A stretch of DNA of 64,000 bases, from the NCBI GenBank assembly GCA_016868315.1, contig VGHE01000001.1, forward strand, positions 490,897 to 554,896, written 5' to 3'. The notes beneath the pieces were generated by a model. It did not search any database. It was not told where the DNA came from and was given only the letters and a program-made list of their open reading frames with translations. The first letter of the stretch is position 1. Each line of letters starts with the position of its first letter. Source of the DNA: Betaproteobacteria bacterium (lineage in GTDB: Bacteria > Bdellovibrionota_B > Oligoflexia > Silvanigrellales > Silvanigrellaceae). This document shows, one piece after another, positions 24,401 to 33,214 of the stretch. The position numbers and the translations under genes are program-made.

Positions 24401-27400
24401 TCACGGCGTTCAATGGCAAGAGTGTTGAGTCAGTGGAGCTCTCGACACTCAAGGCAGCTGCACAGACGAGTGCGCTGTCAACGTCAGAAACAGTGAGTTC
24501 AATCGCCGAAGTCGGGAGATCTTCGTCAGTGATTTGGTTTGCGATGGCTTCCAGAATAGGGGGATCGTTCTCAGCAGCAACATTCAGTGTCACTCTCTTG
24601 GTATCACTGAGTGATCCTGCGCCTCCGTTCGCACTGTCATTGACGATGATGTCGAAGCTGGCAGAGCCATTTGAATTCGCTGCTAAAGCCACAGTGGCTG
24701 TGCAGTTTGCTCCATCATGTCCAGATGTAACTCCCGTGACCTGGCTACTGGCGTTGCTGAATGTAGCAGATGAGCAATCAAGAGAGCCATCGGGATCAGT
24801 AATCGTAAAGGGTACAACAGGGTTCGTGACTGGATCCTCGGTCACAGTGGGCAAGACACCCAATGTGATTTTGGGAGGATCATTAACTCCAGTGATGGTG
24901 AGGTTGGTCGATGCTGCGGAAGAAGTGAGTGTGCCATCGGTGATTGTGAAACCCAGTGTGGTTGTTCCATGCTTATTGGCAACAGGTACAACAATCGCCT
25001 TACAATCGCCCCAAGTTCCCGAGAATGCAATCGACTGAATGAAAGAAGCATCTCGCGTGAAGCTGAGGTGTGTTGCACTGCAACTCAGTGCACCATCGTT
25101 GTCTCCCAGTGTTAAGTTGATTTCTATTTGCGTATCTTCATCGATTGTTGCAGTGGCCGGTGCCGTAATTGTCGGCGCATCGTTTTGTGAAGTTACGGTC
25201 AAATTGACTGTTGCAGCGGAAGTTCCTCCAGCTCCATCAGCAACATTCAGTGTGATGATTGCGCTGCCATGCTGATTTGCAGCTGGCGTAATTGTAAGTG
25301 TGCAGGCTGTTGTTGCGACTCCATTGGTCACACTCAGAGTTCCACCCGTGACAACGAGTGACCCTGCCGGCAATAGAGTTGGATTGTTCGCACTCGGAGT
25401 CACCGCAGTTCCGCATGAAATTGAATTAGTGTCGTCAACCAGGTCAAACATGATGGTCTGATCTGCAGGCTGTGGGTCTTCTGGCATGGATTTCGACGTA
25501 GTTGAGAAATTCTGCAGCTGAGGAGCATCGTTGACCGAATTGACTGTCAGAGTGAATTTCTTGGTGACTTGCGTTTCATTATCCGAGAGCTGAACGGTGA
25601 TCGTGGATGTTCCGTGTTGGTTCGCTACTGGTTTTAGAGTCATTCTACACTTGCCTGAGCTGGGCGGATTTTCATCGAAACTGATGTTTGCTGGGTTGAT
25701 TGGTAGCAGGTCAGCATTCGTAGAACTGACGACCGAAAGTGAGTTCGCGCAAGTGAGTGTTGACTCTAAGTCGGCAATTGAAATGTTTCCAATCGACACG
25801 GGAGTGTCCTCGCTCGTGCTGATATCGGGCAAGTCTGAGAGCGTGGGGGCGTCATTTTGCGGAGTCACATTCAAACGGATGTAATAATCAGTGTGATCGG
25901 TTCCGTCTGATGCTCTGATTGTGATGTCTGAGGAACCAGAAGCATTTGCTGCAGGGGAAAGAGTCACTCTGCATTTTTCGCTATTATTTGTATCGATGGC
26001 AAAACTGATATTCTGAGTCGGCAAAACTGACGTGTCGCTCGATGAAGTTGCAGACAAGCTACCGCCGCATGTGAACTGTGAGTCGACGTCTGCGAGAGTC
26101 AGGTTGCCGAGAATCAGGGCAGTGTCTTCGTTTGTGTTGAGTGTTCCCGGATTACTCAAATCCAAGCTCAGGGCTGCATTGCCTTCGAGTGTTGGAGCAT
26201 CATTCGTGGGTGTTACGGTCAATGTAAACTGTTGCTCTGCATTAAGCGAACCGTCAGAAACACGCACTGTTACAAGCGCCATACCATGTTGGTTCGCAGC
26301 TGGAGTTAATCTAATTTTGCATTTTCCCGTGTTTGTTGTGTCGTCTGCAAAACTGATGTTTCCAGTCGGCAAAAGAGTTGTGTTGTTCGATGAAACAGCC
26401 GACATGCTTCCATTGCAGGTCAACGTTGTGCCAGGATCGACGTCGTCGATTGCCACATTCAATATCTCTTTTGCTGTGTCTTCAGCCGTGCTTGTGTCTG
26501 AGATGGCAGACAGGGTCGGTGCATCATTTATTGAAGCTATGGAGACAGCTTGAACAAACGGCGCACCGCCATCTGCCAGCGTCACGGTGATGTCTGTGCT
26601 TCCACTCGCATTCGCCACAGGGTTGAGCGTGAGCTTACAGCCACCGCTGATTGCCGAAGCCACGTTGGATTGTCCGTTGGTCACCCGTAAAGTGTTGCTG
26701 GAAGAGTAAGTCACCATGGTTGGGCAATTGAGATCACCGTCTACGTCTGTCACATCAAACCGTAATTCGAATGGCAAATCCTCGGTGGGAGTTCCCACAA
26801 TCTGTTTTGTACCGACCACAAACGGGTCAGGTTGCCCTGCCACGTTTACTTTGTACGTGAAGTTAGAGGTCGTGTTGAAGTCGGTCAGGGCGATGTTTAG
26901 TGTAACCAGTCCGAATTTATTTGCCTCGGGAACCAACTGAACCTGACAAAAGGGAAAGACTCCTGAAACGGTGATTTTCGATTTCTGTAAAATAGCTTGG
27001 TCGGGCGCACTCAAATTGAAATCATATACTGCAGAGCAGAGTCCCAAATCACTCTCATCATCTTGCGCGAGCAACTGGAAAGTGGGTGTTGTTGAGATCG
27101 TCACATCTTCATTGATGGTTGCAGTTCCGGTTGATGCATTTACAGTTCCGCTTGGCCCCGTGAAGCCAAGGAAAATCGGAGAACGATTTGCAGCCAGCAC
27201 GTTCACAACCACCCTTTTTTCATCGGAGCATTGGCCGCTCGGGTCGCACGCCTGGTAGCGGAATTCATCTTGGCCTATAAAAGTTGCGACCGGCTGGTAC
27301 TCAAAGGTTTCTGATGATGTCTGGCGCAGAACACCTTGCTTACTGAGAGTAGAAATCCGGTAGAGGACACTATCGCCATTGGGGTCTGTCGCTGCCTCGG

Positions 27401-28820
27401 CTGTGTAGTTCAGTACGCTTCCCTGATTCATGCTCTCGGTCTGCAGCTCTGGAATTTCACCGGATTGAAAGACAGGTGGTGCCGAGCGCACGGTGACAAC
27501 CTCGCCGGCAATCTCATAAACTTTGTTTAATCCCCACAGCACGCGCACAAGGCATTGAACCTGGTCGCCTATTGCAAAAGGCTGAGTGTTGTAGAGGTAT
27601 GTTTTGCTCGTTGAAGGAAACGTCCAGTCAACGAGTGTTGTATTGCTCTTCTCCCAGCGGAAAGAATACTTCATTTGCTCGTTGCCCTGTCCGTCAATGC
27701 TACAAGAGAGTGGTTCAACATTTGAGATGCGTTTATTGGTAAAAAACACACCGCCAAAAAAACCTTCCCCTTCGAGAGCGTCTACAGATGCGCCAATCGC
27801 ATTGAAGCGAATGACAGGATCCGACTTTTTAAGGGAATCTCGCAGGAGTTTGAAATAGCCTCCAACTAACGGCTCTTTCAGAGCAGCTGATTTACGGATT
27901 GCATCGACCAGGCTCGTGCGTGTTTGGGTGTTGAGATTTGGTTTAACATATTCGTCAATAACTGCAGAAAAGTCGTTGATAGATTCCAGCGGCAGGCGGT
28001 TAACGAGTTTGATAAACAATGAAGTATTACTTTCAGCGGGGTCGAGTTTGCTGAGTGTCGCGAAGTAAAGTTGCCGTGATGCACTCAAGCTCAGAATCTG
28101 AGTTAGAGCAGCAAAATCAGTGGCCGCGCTGACTGCAGAGAGCTTTAATGAAACACTCAGGTAGTTCTCTCGATTTTGATTGTCGTCGGAGAAGGAAGAC
28201 CAAAGCTGCAAAACCTTCGCAATATTTTCGCGATTCGCCTTCGGGAAAAGAGTTTCGAGATTTGTTTTTAGGCTCTCGTTCTTTGCTGCGAGGCTCGCAA
28301 GTTTTTGAGCTTGGTTGAGAGCTTCGATTCGCTCTGCCGCGGCAGCGGATTCGATACCTTCTGCAATTTTTTGCAACGAAGCATCCACTTCTTCGGCAAT
28401 GCTGGTCAGCGTGCGAATGGCACCGGGCACCTGGCTGCGGGTCTCGTTTTGATTTCTAACACTCGCAACAGCTTTAAATACGGCATCCAGGGTCGTGTTT
28501 TTGTCTGACTGAGCGGGTTCACGGTTCAGAATGACACCCACGAGAGTGTTTAGGAGTTGCCTTTCATCTTCGGTCAGATTCGCAGTCAGGTTTTTATAAG
28601 TCGTACCCAGTGCAGGGTTCGAGATCGTGGTTTCGATTCTCTGCTGCATGGCAGTTCGTTCTTTGTTTTCCCATTTCACTGATGCTGTGGAATCGCAGCC
28701 ATTGAGCATTGGATTCGAAACGAGGACAAAACAAAACAACGCGAAAATACGCCATTGCACCGGCATTTTCTCGGAATTCTTTGTTTTCAGAAATGTCGGG
28801 CATTTCAGCCGACGCCTCAT
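21480..28820 (-). CDS. Giant cadherin-like/RCC1-repeat lipoprotein
   Basis: About 2446 residues. A signal segment ends in lipobox LNGC, so it should be lipid-anchored. A helical N-terminal region (about 50-370) is followed by about 11 tandem Ig/cadherin-like modules of about 100 residues, joined by NDAPT or NDPP-type linkers and each with ED and DxD motifs suggesting calcium sites; several carry a paired Cys. A bridge with YVTTSGCRTC leads to seven RCC1 repeats (pattern AGxxHTC...CWGxNxxGQLG) that should form one beta-propeller with a Cys pair per blade. The start is ATG 28820, with AGGAGGG just upstream. Probably a surface adhesin or recognition protein (inference). A paralogue lies at 61380-64000. 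The 3' end overlaps aroA antisense by 16 bp. Confidence 0.85.
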   Translation of the reverse strand: MRRRLKCPTFLKTKNSEKMPVQWRIFALFCFVLVSNPMLNGCDSTASVKWENKERTAMQQRIETTISNPALGTTYKNLTANLTEDERQLLNTLVGVILNREPAQSDKNTTLDAVFKAVASVRNQNETRSQVPGAIRTLTSIAEEVDASLQKIAEGIESAAAAERIEALNQAQKLASLAAKNESLKTNLETLFPKANRENIAKVLQLWSSFSDDNQNRENYLSVSLKLSAVSAATDFAALTQILSLSASRQLYFATLSKLDPAESNTSLFIKLVNRLPLESINDFSAVIDEYVKPNLNTQTRTSLVDAIRKSAALKEPLVGGYFKLLRDSLKKSDPVIRFNAIGASVDALEGEGFFGGVFFTNKRISNVEPLSCSIDGQGNEQMKYSFRWEKSNTTLVDWTFPSTSKTYLYNTQPFAIGDQVQCLVRVLWGLNKVYEIAGEVVTVRSAPPVFQSGEIPELQTESMNQGSVLNYTAEAATDPNGDSVLYRISTLSKQGVLRQTSSETFEYQPVATFIGQDEFRYQACDPSGQCSDEKRVVVNVLAANRSPIFLGFTGPSGTVNASTGTATINEDVTISTTPTFQLLAQDDESDLGLCSAVYDFNLSAPDQAILQKSKITVSGVFPFCQVQLVPEANKFGLVTLNIALTDFNTTSNFTYKVNVAGQPDPFVVGTKQIVGTPTEDLPFELRFDVTDVDGDLNCPTMVTYSSSNTLRVTNGQSNVASAISGGCKLTLNPVANASGSTDITVTLADGGAPFVQAVSIASINDAPTLSAISDTSTAEDTAKEILNVAIDDVDPGTTLTCNGSMSAVSSNNTTLLPTGNISFADDTTNTGKCKIRLTPAANQHGMALVTVRVSDGSLNAEQQFTLTVTPTNDAPTLEGNAALSLDLSNPGTLNTNEDTALILGNLTLADVDSQFTCGGSLSATSSSDTSVLPTQNISFAIDTNNSEKCRVTLSPAANASGSSDITIRASDGTDHTDYYIRLNVTPQNDAPTLSDLPDISTSEDTPVSIGNISIADLESTLTCANSLSVVSSTNADLLPINPANISFDENPPSSGKCRMTLKPVANQHGTSTITVQLSDNETQVTKKFTLTVNSVNDAPQLQNFSTTSKSMPEDPQPADQTIMFDLVDDTNSISCGTAVTPSANNPTLLPAGSLVVTGGTLSVTNGVATTACTLTITPAANQHGSAIITLNVADGAGGTSAATVNLTVTSQNDAPTITAPATATIDEDTQIEINLTLGDNDGALSCSATHLSFTRDASFIQSIAFSGTWGDCKAIVVPVANKHGTTTLGFTITDGTLTSSAASTNLTITGVNDPPKITLGVLPTVTEDPVTNPVVPFTITDPDGSLDCSSATFSNASSQVTGVTSGHDGANCTATVALAANSNGSASFDIIVNDSANGGAGSLSDTKRVTLNVAAENDPPILEAIANQITDEDLPTSAIELTVSDVDSALVCAAALSVESSTDSTLLPLNAVSFTEGNQPGKCLMTLTPAANKSGSSLVTVQLSDGLAQDLESFTLEVNPRPDSPTMGVIANQTTAEDKLVAIPVVLGDPDGDPLSCSTGILVLSNDQSKVSTTTGISFAGAFPNCEVRVTPVLNATGSTLLTFIVTDPTQLSASRTFQITITGENDAPTITLGTLPAVTEDPNPAPVVPFTLNDPDGALACASATFSNATAQITGVTFGQDGANCTATVTLAANSNGNASFDISINDNANGGTGALSDTEPVTLNIAAENDAPTGTVSCTGLDTGNVFRTKISDGSAWTLSGCTGATDVENDTLTYILESAETAASISEGFSCPATISSTAGDTSITGAFATSGAFGSCRYRLKACDTSNACTALSTHSVVVSNFTLTAVAPATPTISDTCLVESSSNITASANVSNLNWEASTSAPGAVASTGNIAGSTGTATFNTDLTAQLLTTPLLPSPPTKTTSTGSATANILVNQGTLAGAGFNPPVTQILSAVANSANYTITRTLEALAVRQGGTEGAATTALEMHSDGQQPNYVTTSGCRTCTASPFVSISAGNAHTCLIEATGTTKCWGSSGSGRLGDPNGNFKMPSAIVTTNIPSFTHTQIAAGKEFTCLLGSTTQGVSCWGNNDFFQLGRGGVSTSASQIPSATLVKGLTDPVAISASKNGSHACAVTAAGNVSCWGLGASGQLGNNSTTDSSSAVQVVRLVPGTPDTFPALAHVRSVAVGGSHTCAALKYHADFTAGLYCWGSNSNGQIGAALATTSSNTAIAVAAGSQGTTSNTTWFTQVVAGEKHSCALRNDGAVFCWGLNASGQLGDNTTTSTHTPVQVKGIAGAGTLSNVVSLSAGRNHTCALRSNHAVLCWGANESGQLGNNATTNNSSPVEVSTLGSANSNVVALSAGGRHTCAVTFDGEVKCWGEGLEGQLGNNNVTASGNGLADDCDPSGDVQYCSKVPVLVNWTANVTANANLRPRTCSVYTIP
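23622..23938 (-). repeat. Duplicated cadherin-like module, copy A
   Basis: This 317-bp stretch of the giant gene is highly similar, in DNA as well as protein, to 24564-24881. Shared runs include the TGGATCCTC and GCCATTTGAATTC segments and the protein blocks TVTEDP-like, GANCTATV and LAANSNG. The equal length of the two copies points to duplication of one whole module. Confidence 0.7.
24564..24881 (-). repeat. Duplicated cadherin-like module, copy B
   Basis: Partner of 23622-23938, about 0.94 kb away, with two other modules between. Both encode PVVPF...DPDGxLxC, then GANCTATVxLAANSNG, then ASFDI and NGGxGxLSDT. Other modules of the protein are much more diverged from each other. Confidence 0.7.
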
Positions 28821-28936
28821 TCGCCCTCCTAATGAGAGCAATTTCGGCTTTTTCGGGAAACTTTTGAGGATACCTGGGCTTTGCGTAGCGGGCTTAAGTT
28901 GAGTTTTTCTTCAAGAAACTGTTTTCTTTGTCGAAA

Positions 28937-30061
28937 TTATTCAATCACAAAATCATTGTTCTTTTTTGCTTTATCCAGGAATTCCTGCTCCGCATTCTTT
29001 GTCTTCTCGAAAGTTTCTTTAGAGTTTTTGAGACCCTGCCTCAGCTGCTGCGACGGATCGGGTTTTGGCGTTTTGGTTGGCGCGGCTGTGGGTGTGGGTG
29101 TTGGGTTTTTGACTTCCGGAGCCGCTTGGGGCTTTGGACTCGGCACCGGAGTGACTGCTGCTGTGGGTTGGCTATTCACTTTTGTAGCTGGCTTTGCCGT
29201 GGGTTTTGGTGCTGCTTTCGTCGGTGTTGCTACCGGAGGCACTGCTGGTGTGGGGTCGACCGTGCGACCCTTCATTGGAATCATGATTTCGGACGTGGGC
29301 AAACTGGGAGCAGGTGTCGCTGTTGGTGTTGCGGTTGGTGTCACCTTGGGAGCAGGTGTCGCCGTTGGCGTTGCTGTTGGTGTCACCTTGGGCGTTGGTG
29401 TTGCCGTTGCTGTTGGTGTCACCTTGGGCGTTGGTGTTGCCGTTGGCGTTGCCGTTGGCGTTGCCGTTGGCGTTGCCGTTGGCGTTGCCGTTGGCGTTGG
29501 CGTTACTGTTGGCGTTGCCGTTGGCGTTGCCGTTGGCGTTGCCGTTGGCGTTGCCGTTGGTGTTGCCGTTGGCGTTGCCGTTGGTGTCACCTGGGGTGTG
29601 GGTGTTGCAGTGGCTTTTGCTGGCACAGGGCTCTGCTTGTTATCGACCGTGCTTTCCTCAGCCTGCGCTGTGTTCTCATCAGCCTCTTCTTCGCTTGTGT
29701 TTTGGCTATGGTGGTATGGAGCAATAAGCTCACCTTGCGGGTTGATTGCCCAGCCGCCCTGAAGAGGACACTTGAGGATTGGAATAAGAACTTTGGTGCC
29801 CGGTGGAATTTTCGTGTTGCGAAACTTCTCGAGCTTCGGATTCATGGCTATGGTTTTTTCTATCCATCCGCGTTTGCCATAGACAGGTTCAGTACCCAGG
29901 TACCAGAGCACCTCAGAGAGTGTATCGCCCTCGCGAAAAACAAAAGATGCTTTCTTTGGACACTCTGCTGCGGATGCCAGTGAAGGGCTCAACAGGGTCG
30001 CAGATAGAGTCAGAAACAACGATGAGACCTGTGTCAGCGACAAATTCGACAGACGCGCCAT
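28937..30061 (-). CDS. LysM-domain secreted protein with Pro/Thr repeat linker
   Basis: A 374-residue exported protein. Signal peptide (to about residue 31, LASA/AE), then a LysM-like domain (about 36-100; [17 protein letters not shown] ... [11 protein letters not shown]) of the kind that binds peptidoglycan. A long linker made of TPTA-type repeats (about 145-260) and a lysine/Pro-rich region lead to a charged C-terminal helix. ATG 30061 has GGGGA 7 nt upstream; an ATG at 30091 is the alternative. The next gene on this strand, the giant lipoprotein, begins 117 bp downstream, so the two may be co-transcribed. The linker may span the periplasm or wall (inference). Confidence 0.78.
   Translation of the reverse strand: MARLSNLSLTQVSSLFLTLSATLLSPSLASAAECPKKASFVFREGDTLSEVLWYLGTEPVYGKRGWIEKTIAMNPKLEKFRNTKIPPGTKVLIPILKCPLQGGWAINPQGELIAPYHHSQNTSEEEADENTAQAEESTVDNKQSPVPAKATATPTPQVTPTATPTATPTATPTATPTATPTATPTVTPTPTATPTATPTATPTATPTATPTPKVTPTATATPTPKVTPTATPTATPAPKVTPTATPTATPAPSLPTSEIMIPMKGRTVDPTPAVPPVATPTKAAPKPTAKPATKVNSQPTAAVTPVPSPKPQAAPEVKNPTPTPTAAPTKTPKPDPSQQLRQGLKNSKETFEKTKNAEQEFLDKAKKNNDFVIE
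29311..29613 (-). repeat. 12-bp minisatellite coding for TPTA repeats
   Basis: On the plus strand the unit reads GTTGCCGTTGGC, with about a dozen nearly exact tandem copies between about 29434 and 29586. Related, less regular units carrying GTGTCACCTTGGG lie on the left side. A 12-bp unit keeps the reading frame, so copy number can change without frameshift. Confidence 0.9.
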
Positions 30062-30098
30062 CTTGTATCCCCACGCGAGCTTCTTTAACATAACAACA

Positions 30099-31868
30099 AT
30101 GCGCAGTCATTTTGACAAACATCTTTGCCAGAGTAACACATTCAATCCATGTTTTGCGACGCATGGGTTGCGTCGTTTTTTCGTCTCTGCCCTGATTGGC
30201 GTGAGCTCTAGTCTGGCCCCACAGTGCTCCTTGGCGCAGACACTCGGCCAGAAGCAGAGCATTCCCGCTCAGCCAGCGCCATCTGCTTCTCCTCAGGGTG
30301 CTGCACAGGTGCAAACTTCGACCGATTCACTCCTGCGTCTCAATGCAGTGCGCCTCCGTATTTTCTTCGACACACGTTTGTTTGAGGCCAACTCCGACAA
30401 GCAGCGGCTTGAGCAGCTGGCCACGTTCTGCAGAGTTTGGCAGGAGGCATTCCTGCGGGAGAAGGGTCCCTGGGGTTTTGGGATAGCGTCTGAGGTCTCG
30501 TGCACTATCTTGTCACCTAGTGTCTCTGCTGCGCCGGCTGCGAAAGAGAATTTCGATGCCTGGACACTCACGGTCGAGAAAACGACGCTTTTCTCAAAAG
30601 ATGTGATTCAGGCTCGGTTGTGTCGGCCTCGGCTCTCTCCGCCTAAGCCCGGTGAAAACTTGGAAGACGATGCTGAGCAGGGCTGCGAAGCGAAAAAATC
30701 TTTCCCGTGGTCGGATTTTCGCCTCCGATTCGTGAGGCACAGAGCTTTTGTTCGACTTCTTGTTGCCTCGCTTTACGATCAGCTTCCCCTGCAATCGATT
30801 CTCTCCCGCAACCTTGTGCGTTTCGATAAACTCAGAGTTGAAGGCTTCCCCGAGCCCAGCTCACCTGAAGTTAATTATCCTCCACCACCGAAGAGTCTTG
30901 TTTTTGTTGAAGCACGCTTCGAGCCCGGTACGAACCGTTTTCGTTTGAAAGAGATTGCTGAAAAGGAAGCCATTCAGCTCACTGTGGGGCAGTCGGGTAC
31001 TGCGTGGATTGTCGGCCGTGATGGTCGCGGGGCACGCAGTGATGAGTTCACAAAAAATATTGAAAGTGCCTACGTCGCGCTTGCTTCCATCTTTCAGCTT
31101 GACCGTCTGAAGTATGAAAAGAAAGCAGTTGAATCGGTGGCGAATACACTTATCAACCGTGCAGCCACGAACTTTTTTCTGCGCGGTGCAGGTTTATTTG
31201 CTGCACCGGTTCTGGCGCAGCAATCAGGAGTGGGTGGTCAGGTCAATTTAGGTTTACGAATCCGCTCTAAATATGTTGTATCGCTTGGCTCCAATTATTT
31301 GAGCTCGCAGTATCGGGTTGGAACGCAGGTGGTGGAGAAGGATGGTTTTGAACCTTCAAATGGCACGGCGGCGGTGAACCTTAAAGAGCTCGACGGCATG
31401 CTGGAAGGGCACTACATTTATCCTTTGCGTTTGGGCAAATTAGCACCCATCGAAATCTCTGCAGGTGCGCGTCTGGGTTATGTATCAGGCTCGGGCGATT
31501 TCAAGGCACCCGGCGGTCTGCCCGAGGAGAACCTCACACTTCGGAGCCGTTCCGTTGTTGTTGGGGCTGCGTTGGGGATTGCGTATCCATTGTCGTCTGC
31601 CTTCCAACTCGCAAACAAATCAACCCTTGGTTTTGCGCTGGCCACGAGTTCGTTAAGTCTCAAGAGTGGGCTTGAGTGGAGTTGGATTCTTTCAAGGATT
31701 GTGATTCCTGGGCGTCCCGATCGTCCTCCTGGCCTACAGCTTGGTCTCTCGGCTTCGTTCGCATCTTTGGCGCGCCGTTTTGAAAATAACGACGCTGCGC
31801 GCAGCTACAAAACAGATGTCTCTCTCAACGGCATCCACAGCAGTCTGTTTGTCGAGAAAGCGTTCTGA
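30099..31868 (+). CDS. Hypothetical outer-membrane protein
   Basis: A 589-residue protein of unknown function. The N-terminus has a twin-arginine-free export-like segment ([18 protein letters not shown], cleavage near SLAQ). A periplasmic-type domain (about 80-320) is followed by about 250 residues of alternating aromatic/polar strands with Gly turns and a terminal Phe (VEKAF), as expected for an outer-membrane barrel. The start is weakly supported: ATG 30099 is used, and a TTG nearer the signal segment is possible. It is divergent from the LysM gene. A terminator-like hairpin follows 2 bp after the stop. Confidence 0.6.
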   Translation: MRSHFDKHLCQSNTFNPCFATHGLRRFFVSALIGVSSSLAPQCSLAQTLGQKQSIPAQPAPSASPQGAAQVQTSTDSLLRLNAVRLRIFFDTRLFEANSDKQRLEQLATFCRVWQEAFLREKGPWGFGIASEVSCTILSPSVSAAPAAKENFDAWTLTVEKTTLFSKDVIQARLCRPRLSPPKPGENLEDDAEQGCEAKKSFPWSDFRLRFVRHRAFVRLLVASLYDQLPLQSILSRNLVRFDKLRVEGFPEPSSPEVNYPPPPKSLVFVEARFEPGTNRFRLKEIAEKEAIQLTVGQSGTAWIVGRDGRGARSDEFTKNIESAYVALASIFQLDRLKYEKKAVESVANTLINRAATNFFLRGAGLFAAPVLAQQSGVGGQVNLGLRIRSKYVVSLGSNYLSSQYRVGTQVVEKDGFEPSNGTAAVNLKELDGMLEGHYIYPLRLGKLAPIEISAGARLGYVSGSGDFKAPGGLPEENLTLRSRSVVVGAALGIAYPLSSAFQLANKSTLGFALATSSLSLKSGLEWSWILSRIVIPGRPDRPPGLQLGLSASFASLARRFENNDAARSYKTDVSLNGIHSSLFVEKAF

Positions 31869-31870
31869 AT

Positions 31871-31901
31871 TGAGTTTCGTTTAAACTCAGTTGATTTTTT
31901 T
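31871..31901 (+). terminator. Candidate rho-independent terminator
   Basis: A 7-bp stem TGAGTTT/AAACTCA with a 5-nt loop is followed after 5 nt by seven T. The stem is AT-rich and the T-run is offset, so it is only moderately convincing. The rest of the gap up to 32109 is AT-rich with no gene seen. Confidence 0.45.
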
Positions 31902-32109
31902 AAAATGCGTTGCATTTTTCTCTTTGATTTTCTTGGAAAAAATTAAGAACCAGAGTCAGCACTGCAAATTTTTCTCAAGTTTGCGCATCATCTTCCGAAA
32001 CCCCCTTCAACGTGCGCTGGTCAGCAGCATGTAGGTGCCACAACGCAACACAGTTGCGGAGTGCGCAAAATGAGCCGCTGGTTGACCGTTGCATTCGGAG
32101 GGATTGCAA

Positions 32110-33147
32110 ATGAGTTGGCTCCATCGTCCGTTTGTCGGCTTGATCGCTTTGGGCTCCGTAGCCATGCTGCTCTCTTGCCAGCCCAGGCGCTTCAACGAGA
32201 ACACCTCTCAAGCAGTCGGCAGCGGCGGAAATGCCTTCGTCGAGGAGTTGCTCAACCATCATCGCAACACGATGTCCCCCGACCTTGTTGGTAAACTCGG
32301 CGACACGAGCTTTTACGTGTTCAACCGAGGTTGTGCAGCGGGCATGCCCTCAGACGAGGTGGCGCGCCGCCCCATCGATGGCTCGCGCGATCCGGCGTTC
32401 AACAACAGCCCCGACCCGTTCCCGCACCCTGACACTTGCCAGAACAGCTACATTGACCCAGCCAACTACGACATGCGCGCGGTTGTGAGAAGAAAATTCG
32501 ACTCCACGCCGGGCTCAGGTTCTCCGGGAACTCCACGCATGGAAGGTCAATCATCTGTTGTGGATGTCTTCCAGATTCCGCCGAATAGCCCACGCTTCAA
32601 AAAGCGCTGCTACAACTCGCTCCCCAGTGGCCGTGCAATTTATCGTGTGTTCAATAAATCTGGTTCTTCATTCAGCGGCGTGCCCTATTATGAGGTGCGC
32701 TCCCACGACGTAACCGTTGGCGTGATTGTCGACATTCAAAGAGTCGTGAACGAAGGGTTGGATAGGAGCGCTTCAGATCAAGTTGACCTCGAGGGTGGAT
32801 TCTACCCGCGCGTTTATCTGATGCCTGGTCTGTGTGGTGTGGGAACTCCAGTCAGTTCGAAGATTGGTAAGACCCCGGGCGGTTTGCCTGGTTCTTTACC
32901 GGCACCAGGAAGTTGCAATCCATCGGCGCAGAACCCAACCGCTCAGAACCCAGCTTGCAAGCCCAACCCAACGGTGCAGAACCCAATGCCCGGCAACCCA
33001 TCTGTTCAGCAACCCAACAGTGGGAATCCGACACTTCAACAACCCGCGGGCGGTAATCCGACACTCCAGCAGCCCGGTTCCGGTAATCCTGCGCAGCAAG
33101 GTCCCGTGCTGATGCCTCGCGGTCCGAATGGTTCCTCACAGCAGTGA
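32110..33147 (+). CDS. Putative lipoprotein with Asn/Pro/Gln repeats
   Basis: A 345-residue protein. ATG 32110 is chosen because GGAGG lies 7 nt upstream. A signal peptide ends in LLSC at about residue 22, a good lipobox. The central domain (about 40-265) has several Cys and an HDVTVGVIVDIQRV strand, and I do not recognise it. The last 70 residues are low-complexity, built on NPTAQNP, GNPTLQQP and similar units, and end in a short polar tail. Such tails are often surface-exposed or wall-spanning (inference). The bidirectional terminator shared with htpG follows. Confidence 0.68.
   Translation: MSWLHRPFVGLIALGSVAMLLSCQPRRFNENTSQAVGSGGNAFVEELLNHHRNTMSPDLVGKLGDTSFYVFNRGCAAGMPSDEVARRPIDGSRDPAFNNSPDPFPHPDTCQNSYIDPANYDMRAVVRRKFDSTPGSGSPGTPRMEGQSSVVDVFQIPPNSPRFKKRCYNSLPSGRAIYRVFNKSGSSFSGVPYYEVRSHDVTVGVIVDIQRVVNEGLDRSASDQVDLEGGFYPRVYLMPGLCGVGTPVSSKIGKTPGGLPGSLPAPGSCNPSAQNPTAQNPACKPNPTVQNPMPGNPSVQQPNSGNPTLQQPAGGNPTLQQPGSGNPAQQGPVLMPRGPNGSSQQ
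32928..33102 (+). repeat. Imperfect NPxxQNP / GNPTLQQP coding repeat
   Basis: Codons for Asn-Pro recur roughly every 7-9 residues (CAGAACCCA, GGCAACCCA, GGGAATCCG, GGTAATCCG), giving a degenerate tandem repeat of about 24-27 bp at the 3' end of the lipoprotein gene. Confidence 0.7.
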
Positions 33148-33183
33148 GGAACTCGCTCACGATAAGGGTGTTCGGGTGACATG

Positions 33184-33214
33184 AAAAAAGCCTGAGGGAA
33201 ACCTCAGGCTTTTT
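33184..33214. terminator. Bidirectional rho-independent terminator
   Basis: GCCTGAGG and CCTCAGGC form a perfect 8-bp stem around GAAA, flanked by A6 on the left and T5 on the right, so it can stop transcripts from both sides. It serves the lipoprotein gene (plus) and htpG (minus). The last htpG codons and its TGA lie inside the stem and T-run. Confidence 0.9.

Noticed and set aside
23395..25038. Long plus-strand frames opposite the giant lipoprotein gene
   Set aside because: They mirror Thr/Ser/Ala-rich modules on the minus strand, have no ribosome sites or recognisable domains, and repeat with the module period.
29434..29586. Possible CRISPR array
   Set aside because: The repeats are contiguous 12-bp coding units without unique spacers.
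28881..29762. Plus-strand reading frame of 293 residues rich in GVAVGV repeats
   Set aside because: It is the antisense image of the 12-bp repeat in the LysM gene. The minus-strand frame has a signal peptide, LysM domain and ribosome site; this one does not.
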